From: Myotis daubentonii | Lineage: Eukaryota > Chordata > Mammalia > Chiroptera > Vespertilionidae | NCBI RefSeq assembly: GCF_963259705.1 | Contig: NC_081840.1 | Span: 149,827,549 to 149,891,548 of the forward strand | Reading direction: 5' to 3' | DNA length: 64,000 bases | In this document: positions 56,576 through 64,000 of the stretch, one piece after another | Numbering within the stretch: the first letter of the stretch is position 1 | Layout: each line of letters opens with the position of its first letter | The notes under the pieces: generated by a model | What the model saw: only the letters and a program-made list of their open reading frames with translations | The model's database searches: none | What the model was told of the DNA's origin: nothing | Translations under genes and position numbers: made by a program

Positions 56576-56809
56576 CCTCTCCCGCCCGCTCAGCTCCTCT
56601 CCCACCCCATCCCTCCTCCGCATTCATCCTTGAGTGGCTGGGGGAAACGTGCAGGGAGAGAAGCCAGAGAGAGGTGTGGGGAAAGTGAAAACAGGCTGCC
56701 CAAACCAGGGCATTCCCCCCATTTTTTTTTTTTTTAAAGGAAGTCTGCTGACGTCCGCCAGTTAGTTTTAACATCCTTTCGGGAGCAGCCTTTGTCTTTG
56801 GAAACAACG
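56576..56809 (+). other. ENPEP: Putative ENPEP 5' untranslated leader
   Basis: The stretch between the inferred start site and the ATG contains no upstream ATG. It has a pyrimidine-rich beginning, a run of 14 T (56722-56735) and a CRE-like TGACGTCC (56749-56756). The start-codon context is ACGATGA, with A at -3. Confidence 0.5.
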
Positions 56810-57489
56810 ATGAACTTTGCGGAGGGAGACGACTCCAAGAGATACTGCATTAGAGGGAAACATGTGGCCATCATCTGCGCGGTGGTGGTGGGCGTAGGCT
56901 TGATCGTCGGACTCGCTGTTGGCTTGACCAGATCGTGTAACCCCGCGGAAAACGCCCCCACCCAGGGGCCCCCCACCCAGGGGCCCCCCACCCAGGGGCC
57001 CCCCACCCAGGGGCCCCCCACCCAGGGGCCCCCCACCCAGGGGCCTCCCACCTCGGGCCCTCCGCAGGACCAGGGCGTCTGCCCCGCCAGCGAGGATGAG
57101 AGTGGGGGCTGGAAGAACTTCAGGCTCCCGGACTCCATCAGCCCGGTGCACTACGACCTGGAGGTGAAGCCGGTGCTGGAGCAGGACACGTACACGGGCA
57201 CCGTGACCATCGCCATCAACGTGAGCGCGCCCACCCGGCACCTGTGGCTGCACCTCCGCGAGACCAAGATCAGCCGGCTCCCCGTGCTGCGCGGGCCCTC
57301 GGGGGCGGCGGTGCGAGTGCAGCGCTGCTTCGAGTACCGAAAGCAGGAGTACGTGGTGGTGGAGGCCGACACAGAGCTGGCCCCGACCCGCGACGGCGTC
57401 TACCGCCTGACCCTGGAGTTCGCCGGCCAGCTGAACGGCTCGCTCGTGGGCTTTTATAGGACGACCTACGTGGAGAACGGGCAGATCAA
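56810..57489 (+). CDS. ENPEP: Glutamyl aminopeptidase (aminopeptidase A), coding exon 1
   Basis: This is the first coding exon of a type II membrane zinc aminopeptidase of family M1, which removes N-terminal Glu/Asp and converts angiotensin II to III at the cell surface (known for the family). The encoded 226 residues plus two bases of the next codon read: basic cytosolic tail (1-17, starting MNFAEGDDSKRYC), signal anchor (about 18-40, rich in V, G, L), Pro-rich stalk (44-100), then the start of the M1 N-terminal domain (NFRLPDSISPVHYDL at 103-117). Sequons lie at N137 (NVS) and N209 (NGS). The zinc motif and GAMEN motif belong to later exons outside the window. The exon ends at AA|GTAAAT, a good splice donor, leaving phase 2. 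The start is the ATG at 56810: the mammalian protein begins MNFAE, and the reading frame upstream has no ATG. Odd feature: six perfect PTQGP units plus PTSGP (residues 50-84). Identification rests on remembered similarity to mammalian ENPEP and is strong. Confidence 0.95.
56955..57060 (+). repeat. ENPEP: In-frame 15-bp minisatellite in ENPEP stalk
   Basis: Six identical 15-bp units (CCCACCCAGGGGCCC) are followed by one diverged unit. Each adds PTQGP to the stalk between membrane anchor and catalytic ectodomain; the seventh reads PTSGP. Identity of units at the DNA level, including silent positions, points to recent tandem duplication. Each unit contains the palindrome GGGGCCCC. Confidence 0.95.
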
Positions 57490-57814
57490 GTAAATATTAA
57501 TTTTTGCTCTCTGTCGCCTCATTTCACATGCTTGCTTTCCGTTTCTTTTTTTCTTTCTTTTTCGCTTTCCACCTTTTCATTCGTTCGTTGGTCTGCTGTG
57601 TATCCTTGGCGTCCACGCTGCCTGTTTTTGTGGGAGGCACGAAGTCTTGCCCTGGGGTCTGTTCAGAATCATAACATTTGAAAGTTTTGAGTGAACTGCA
57701 CAGAGTGTAAAAAAAAAGAAAAATCAGTGTAAGGCTTTTGTTCCTTTGGAAAAACTATTATATGCTAAACCGTGTCCTTTTTATTATTTTATTTCTGTTA
57801 AACCTCACTGGAGG

Positions 57815-58031
57815 ATATTTTTTTCCATTGATTTTGGAGGAATTGGAAGGGAGGGGGGAGAGAAGAGAGAGAAACATCGATGTGAGAGCCGCCACAGTCA
57901 CAAGTTGCCTTCTGCACTGGCCCCAGTCGGGGAGGGGAACCCGAAACCCAGGTACCTGCTCTTGACCTGAATCGAACCCGCGACCCTTGCTCTCCGGCCG
58001 ATGCTCTATCACTGAGCCACACCGGCCAGGG
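57815..58031 (-). mobile_element. Ves-related SINE in ENPEP intron 1
   Basis: TTTCCATTGATTTTGGAGGA to CTGAGCCACACCGGCCAGGG on the plus strand. Confidence 0.88.
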
Positions 58032-58492
58032 CCCGGTCCTTAATATTTAGTAGAAACTAACTCAGATTTTTGAAATACATGTATTTGGCAAATTTCACTG
58101 GCGATATTCGTGGGTCCCATGGCGATGATTTTTAAACAGAACCTTTAAAATGCTATTACACTCAATTTAAGTGAAAGTCAGTACATGTCAATTATAATTT
58201 TGACAATTTTACTAGAGAAAAGACATGGAAAGAGTATGTAAAATTCATGGAGTTGTCTTTTGTGACTCCATCTAGGAATGAAGGCAGGACTGTGTCCTTT
58301 ATCTCTTTAGCCAGAATCATTTACAGATAAGCTTTCAATAAATACCGAGTCCACACATCAGTGGCAGCACATAGATACATCTTTGGACTTATTGCCCATG
58401 ATGCAATATGCATGGGAATGCCTTATAAGCTTTTTGCAACATTAAAGATATATAATTAAGGACATAAAAACATTTTCTTCCCCACAGTCTTC

Positions 58493-58494
<2 letters not shown>

Positions 58495-58538
<44 letters not shown>
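58495..58538. repeat. (TG)n microsatellite in ENPEP intron 1
   Basis: About 22 TG units. Confidence 0.97.
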
Positions 58539-58540
<2 letters not shown>

Positions 58541-60299
58541 CAACTTCATTTCCTGAGTCCAACAAAGATGTTTCTTGCCTTGACAATCAATCAGGGCTGC
58601 CACTGGAGTTGTATTAAAGGTATAAACTCAATGATCTTAAAAAACCTTCACACTGTGGGTGTGGCCCTTGTATCAAGGAGGAAGGCCACACCTGAAGTGT
58701 CACTGAACTTGAAACTGCTTTGACCTTTGCCTACTTAGATTCTGAACAGGTAAATGAGTAAGAAACCGTAGTATCACAGTTCAGAAATGTGAACCTGGGG
58801 CCAGATCACTGTACACCCCTTTCCCATGTTGTTCTAAGTATCTTATAGGGCAAAGCGAACATTTTGCCCAAAATTCTTTCTGTTTGTCAGAGAGACCCAA
58901 GTACTAAAATAAAATATTTAAATATCCCTATCTTACTGTGTAGTGCACTGATACATTGGGTAGAGATGCCAGTGTGAAGGCATCATGCTCCTATAGATGG
59001 TGTATCTTAATAGTAACCAAACAAACTTCTTTATTGTTTACATTTTTCTGTTTATAAAAATTACATATGTTGAATGCATAGAAAATTATTAAAAAGGAAA
59101 ATCAAAAGAACCAATAAATACTTCCACCATTCATTGGTAACCCCATTAACATGTTAATGTAATTCTAACATTTTTCTAGGCGATCAAAATGGCAATCCAT
59201 CTATATACCTTTTTAACTTATTATAAGCATTTCTTATTCATTCTTAAATATTTTTAAGAGTCAGATTTTTCAAATGGTACAATATTCCCCTGCACGAATG
59301 CACTATTTTTTAAAACCAATTCCCTGATGCACATTTGAGTTGTTTCCAGAATTTTATTACTATAAAAAAGTCAGAAAAGAACATAGTATAAATACACATT
59401 GCCACAGAAAACTTGGAAGACAAGGGAACATTTTATAGGAAAATATAAAAATCCATTTATAAGTCCATCGCTCAAGTATAGTCATTGTTAATATTTAGGC
59501 AAATATTCTTTTAGCATTTTTTTCCTGGACACATAAACATGGCATTATTATGCTGTGCACAGCATTATGCAATAGCCTTTAGGATATATCAACACTTTAA
59601 CAAGTTATTTGCTATTCTTCCATATGATTTAATGGATACATAGTAGTTCATTGTATGAATATAATTTATTCAATTGTTCCATTTAGCCTGAGCATTTAAG
59701 TTGCTCCTATGTTTTACCTAGAAACACCTGTAAAAATGTAATGAACATCTCTATAATAATGTATAATATTTTCTAAGATTTCTTTAGGAAAATAGTCCAA
59801 ACTACATATGTATAAATGCATGCACTTGTGTATATATACATATATATACTAGTACACACATATATATGACACACATATATATGACGCGTGCATGCACATA
59901 TGTATTTATGTGTGTCTCCAAACCAGCTTTCAAAAAGTATGTCCCAAATTACATTTCCACCAACAATGCATGAAAGTACCTACTTTTCTGAGCCACACTA
60001 ACAGTAACATAATTTTTTAAAGTGTTTGCACTTTGGTGGAGGAAAAGGCATACTATTCCGCCTTCAAGAGATACTAAAAATTCTTTAGTATAAATTGAGT
60101 CAAAGCTTTAAAATTACTATTTCTCAGACTTTAAAACTGCTTCCTAGGTTGTGAAAATAATAGAAATTTCATCCAGTTAAAGCCATCAAAATATTTCATA
60201 AAAATTCTATACATTATAGGAAGGCCAAAAAAATATGAAACAAGGTTCCATTAATAAATTTCTGTTACCTATTTCATAAATTAAAAAGACACACACTGT

Positions 60300-60470
60300 G
60301 GATAGAGAGTTGCCCTGCAGACTGAGAGGTCCCGGGTTCAATTCTGATCAGGGGCACATGCCTGGGTTGCAGGCTCGATCCCCAGTAGGGGGCGTGCGGG
60401 AGGCAGCTGATCAATGATTCTCATCGGTATTTCTCTCCCTCTCTGAAATCAATATAAATATATTTAAGAA
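60300..60470 (+). mobile_element. Ves SINE, 5'-truncated
   Basis: Begins inside the head (GGATAGAGAGTTG), with B box GGTTCAATTC and full tail. CACACACTGT on both sides is the duplication, so it was truncated on insertion. Confidence 0.88.
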
Positions 60471-63344
60471 AACCACACACTGTATACTAAAATATATATT
60501 ACTCTGATTCTTTGGATTATTTTACCGCACCAGTTAATGTTACCATAAAATATATGTGTGAGAGCTGACATTTGGAAACTCAGTTGTATTAATTGTTGGG
60601 CAGCAAACACCATGCTGTCGCAAGATTGGTGAGGAAGGCCTGTGCTGCTAGGTTCTCAGGGAAGATTGGTCTTCCTGAGTTTGTTTTCATTGGTAGCTTT
60701 TGAGGCTCTCATATTACACAGGATGCTGCCAGTTGTGCACTGCATACACGCTTTGGAATAGCCCTGGCACATACTCAATAACTTCATTTAGGCTCAATGG
60801 AATACTTTTGGTTTGGCTTGTTAGGAAATATCTCAGACATACGAGAAAAAAATGCATTTCTTTTAAGCCTTTGGACAATGCAGGCCTCTGGGGGTTCCCA
60901 TCACTGTCCATATAAGGACGGCAAGAGTGAATTCATTGGAGCAACACCATGCTTTCACATTATAGACTGAGCTTTGTAATATTCGAAGCTCCTGCAATTT
61001 AAAGCACCACTGTAGTAATACACTTTATGCAATCAAAATCATATTCTCTGACTTTTTTTGCCTTAATGTAAAATTTAACTCCAGGATTGAGTATTAACAG
61101 TTTGGGATATTATTGTTGCAGCCATAATGCAAACTAAACATGAATGAACTCAGTAGCTTCTTTCCCTCAAAATGCTAAGGTAAAGGAGAGTTGTAGAAGA
61201 AGGGCCAGCCAGCTTAGAGTTCTCTATGTCCAGCTGTCACCTTGCTGGGGACAGACTTGTAGTAAGGCTTAGGAGGAGAACGTGTGGAAAATTTAAAAGT
61301 CACTTTTCCTACTACTCTCTTAAGGTCTGAGAAAAAAACACTTAAGAAGGATTGAAACTTTTGAAATGTTTCCCTGCCCACACCACCCGAACCCCCACAC
61401 TCTTTTCAGTTGTTCTTTTCCCAGAGTCCCCTCTACTCAATATATTTTTTTTCTCTCCCAAGTTGAGCATTTCTTTCTCGGCATTTAAACTAATCTTACA
61501 TAGCATTTCCCAAAGTGTGTCGCACAAAACTCTAGCTGCATGGGATAGCAATAGATTTTGCCAGGACAAAAGTAGGGGAGGGATACTGTGGCCAAATTAG
61601 TTTGGGCAATAATATTAAATACAATAGGATTTCTTGTGTGTTTTTTTAATGGTGAGACTTTCAGAGGCTTTCTTCTAACAGTGTCCATAAGAATTTCCAG
61701 AGACTGCCATCGTGTGATTTCCCTACCTTATGTGACTGTCTTCCGTGGGTCTCTGAGAGTAAGCCAAGCCTCTCTTGTTCACTGTCTGGCACACACTGAA
61801 CACTCCAATATTATGGGATGAATATATGGGAACAGTTCACACTGGCTCCTCCACTCCTAATGTCCTCTGGTGACAAGCGGGGCCAGGCCGCATGGCTACG
61901 GCCCTTTCCCATGAAGGAGTCCAGCTTCCACCAATGACATCTGTGCCTTCCAAATCAGGGCGGAAACTTTCCTTGTTTGTTTCCTGCCCAGCTTGTTGAA
62001 GGGAAGTGGAATTGGTATATATTTTCTTTGTAAATTTAGGAACATGGTCTTTATGCTTTAAGGACTGAGATGATTGGAATTGATAGAAATTACAAGGATT
62101 TAAAAGGAGGACAGATGGTTTCCAGTTTGAGTTTTCTGGATCGTCCTCAGAACATTGGTAGGATTGACACTGACTTTTACAGTATGGTGGGATTTTAATA
62201 GGCAAACTGAGAAGGTAAAAAGCAAGTAAAAAGGAAAGGCACCAAGTCAGAAGAGCAGAGTGGGGAGAAAATTAGTTTGTGGGAGAGGTTTATAGGAAGG
62301 GGTTAGCTAGAGATAACTCTGGAAAACCCACGAGAAAGGAAAGGAAGGATAGCGGATGAAAGGCATTATGCAGGAAAAATTAACTGGTCACCATTTGGAA
62401 GTGGATGGTGAAGGAAAGAGCCAAATCCATACATGGGTATATGGGCGACAGTGCAATGACCCAGGAAAGAGATGAAGATCAGGTAGGGCAGTGGCTTCAA
62501 GATAGACAGAAGATGACACAATGGAGAAGGCAGTTTGGAGGAAAGGAATTAGGATTTGCAAACTGACTATGCAGAGGGTTAAGGTAAACTTATGGGCCTA
62601 GATGTCCCAGATACATGATCTTAACAATAGCCACACATTATTTAGAAGAGAAGAACCAGACTGAGAAGGGAAGGTCTTAAGTTCAGTGTCAGGTGTGTTG
62701 AATGCCTATCAGACATCTAGGAAGATGTCTAGGAGGCATTTGGATAAATAAATCTGTAGCACAAGGTGAAGGCTTGTGATAAAGATTTAGGAGTTAAGTG
62801 GAAATATGGTAAAAAAGGAAATCAGTGGGATGGTCTTAGGTCAGTGTGTTTGGTACATTCCCACATGCGTGGATGTGTATGTCAGTTTATTCATTATATT
62901 CTTAGATCGCTATGTCGAGCTATCAGCATATCCATTATCAATGAAGAATTGATTTTTTTGGTCTTGTTTACTTGTTGCAGGAAGCTTAGTAATTTATTTT
63001 AGGAGCAATGAAACATTTACTTGGCCTTGCATGTCTGCTACATAGGGAAAGATAATTGGAAGATAAAGGTAACTAATTAACGGTTTCATTCAAACCACCA
63101 AAAGCATGTTGGAATCTGAATAAGTGGGATGGGCTGTTTTGCACGGATCAACTTCCCTTCTTACGTGTGGAACACTCACTTTGGTCTGCACTGACACGTA
63201 GCAACCTTGGCTGCCCCACTTGTGTCAGAGCCTTTTGTGTGTTTTTTTTGTTGTTGTTTTTTGGTTGTTTTTTTTTAGCATCTCCAGAGTATTTTATTTT
63301 ATTTTTCATTTTATTCTTTTTGGAACTATAGTTTATTTTCTTTA

Positions 63345-64000
63345 TAATTAAATCTTTATTGTTCAGATTATTACATTTGTTCCTCTTTTATCCCCCCATA
63401 ACTCCCCTCCACCCAGTTCCCACCCCAGCCTCCGCCCTTACTCCTCACCCCCTGTCCTCATCCATAGGTGCACGATCTTTGTCCAGTCTCTTCCCGCATC
63501 TCCCACACCCCTTTCCCCCCCAAGAATAGTCAGTCCATTCCCTTTCTATGCGCCTGATTCTATTATAATCACCAGTTCATTCTGTTCATCAGATTATGTA
63601 TTCCCTTGATTTTTAGATTCACTTGTTGATAGATGTGTATTTGTTGTTTATAATTTGTATTTTTACCTTTTTCTTCTTCTTCCTCTTCTTAAAGGATACC
63701 TTTCAGCATTTCATATAATATTGGTTTGGTGGTGATAAACTCCTTTAGCTTTTCCTTATCTGTGAAGCTCTTTATCTGACCTTCAGTTCTGAATGATAGC
63801 TTTGCTGGATAAAGTAATCTTGGTTGTAGGTTCTTGGTATTCATCACTTTGAATATTTCTTGCCACTCCCTTCTGGCTTGCAAAGTTTCTGTTGAGAAAT
63901 CAGCTGACAGTCCTATGGGTACGCCCTTGTATGTAACTGACTTTCTTTCTCTTGCTGCTTTTAAGAGTCTCTCTTTCTCTTTTGCTCTTGGCATTTTAAT
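63345..64000 (-). mobile_element. HAL1 3' part, cut by window edge
   Basis: Reverse complement of the 42-44 kb HAL1: 3' UTR with C-rich tract (plus strand), then the ORF1 C-terminal domain. It lies in ENPEP intron 1, antisense to the gene. Confidence 0.9.
63689..64000 (-). CDS. HAL1 ORF1 protein, C-terminal part (partial)
   Basis: The visible 100 or so codons from MPRAKEKERLL to YEMLKGIL are open, with Gly in GVPIGLSADFS where the other copy has a stop. It is the nucleic-acid-binding C-terminal domain. Whether the upstream part is intact cannot be seen. Confidence 0.8.
   Translation of the reverse strand: MKMPRAKEKERLLKAARERKSVTYKGVPIGLSADFSTETLQARREWQEIFKVMNTKNLQPRLLYPAKLSFRTEGQIKSFTDKEKLKEFITTKPILYEMLKGIL

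Larger units (their letters stand above)
57490..64000 (+). other. ENPEP: ENPEP intron 1 (5' part, runs off the window)
   Basis: It starts with donor GTAAAT. I found no open stretch resembling the next M1 exon, so the acceptor lies beyond 64,000. The intron holds a minus-strand SINE (57.8 kb), a TG repeat (58.5 kb), a truncated SINE (60.3 kb) and a minus-strand HAL1 (63.3 kb onward). 58,032-60,285 and 60,485-63,340 otherwise look like ordinary AT-rich intron. Confidence 0.8.

Noticed and set aside
57245..57460. Alternative frames inside ENPEP exon 1
   Set aside because: They are shadows of a GC-rich coding exon whose main frame matches a known protein.
61837..62205. 122-codon minus-strand frame in ENPEP intron 1
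   Set aside because: No domain or composition typical of coding; likely chance in intron.
57490..63340. ENPEP exon 2
   Set aside because: No open stretch with the expected M1 text (the segment after GQIK) and an acceptor was found; it lies beyond the window.

Overview
The window is nuclear DNA from a placental mammal, almost certainly a vespertilionid (vesper) bat. It carries about two dozen copies of a tRNA-derived SINE with the Ves head and pyrimidine-rich tail, several HeliBat-type Helitrons (TC start, CTAG end before T, short 3' hairpin), a SPIN-type hAT element and a half-L1 (HAL1) retrotransposon. That combination is known from vesper bats. No bacterial, viral-genome or organelle features were found. 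All identifications are by eye; no database search was run.

The only functional gene recognised is ENPEP (glutamyl aminopeptidase, aminopeptidase A), plus strand. Its promoter region and first coding exon lie at about 56,520-57,489, and the rest of the window to 64,000 is intron 1. The exon encodes the cytosolic tail, signal anchor, stalk and start of the M1 peptidase N-terminal domain. The stalk is expanded by an in-frame 15-bp minisatellite giving a PTQGP repeat. About 56 kb upstream is intergenic. A processed pseudogene of FIS1 lies at 27.3-28.0 kb on the minus strand, full length but with one internal stop and a perfect 16-bp target duplication.

Layout: 0-10 kb is rich in endogenous retrovirus debris: a solo LTR (42-687), an LTR broken by a Helitron end (1072-1480), a decayed minus-strand class I provirus with 3' LTR, env tail and gag start (1.8-4.1 kb) interrupted by an LTR-like block with a minisatellite, and further LTRs at 8.75-9.3 and 9.565-10.124 kb. 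10-26 kb is mostly old intergenic DNA with Ves SINEs, MIRs, MLT1-type LTRs, SPIN, an LTR inserted in a MIR (15.65-16.28 kb), a class II solo LTR (22.77-23.24 kb) and a Tc1/mariner-type MITE (24.55 kb). 26-47 kb holds LINE-1 3' ends, the FIS1 retrocopy, short Helitrons and a complete HAL1 with target duplications (42.26-44.23 kb). 47.6-54.4 kb is one L1 copy (5' UTR, part of ORF1, part of ORF2) broken by an LTR carrying a Helitron, two Helitrons in head-to-tail tandem, two SINEs and another LTR. 54.4-56.5 kb leads to the ENPEP promoter, and 57.5-64 kb is intron 1, ending in a second, minus-strand HAL1 cut by the window edge.

The interest is mainly in how mobile elements are layered: tandem Helitrons whose upstream copy lacks the usual 3' hairpin, an LTR with a Helitron end at the same internal site in two copies, a head-only Ves retrocopy, a possible SINE 3' transduction, a 45-bp polyadenylated insertion with a 20-bp target duplication, and a repeat expansion inside a peptidase stalk.
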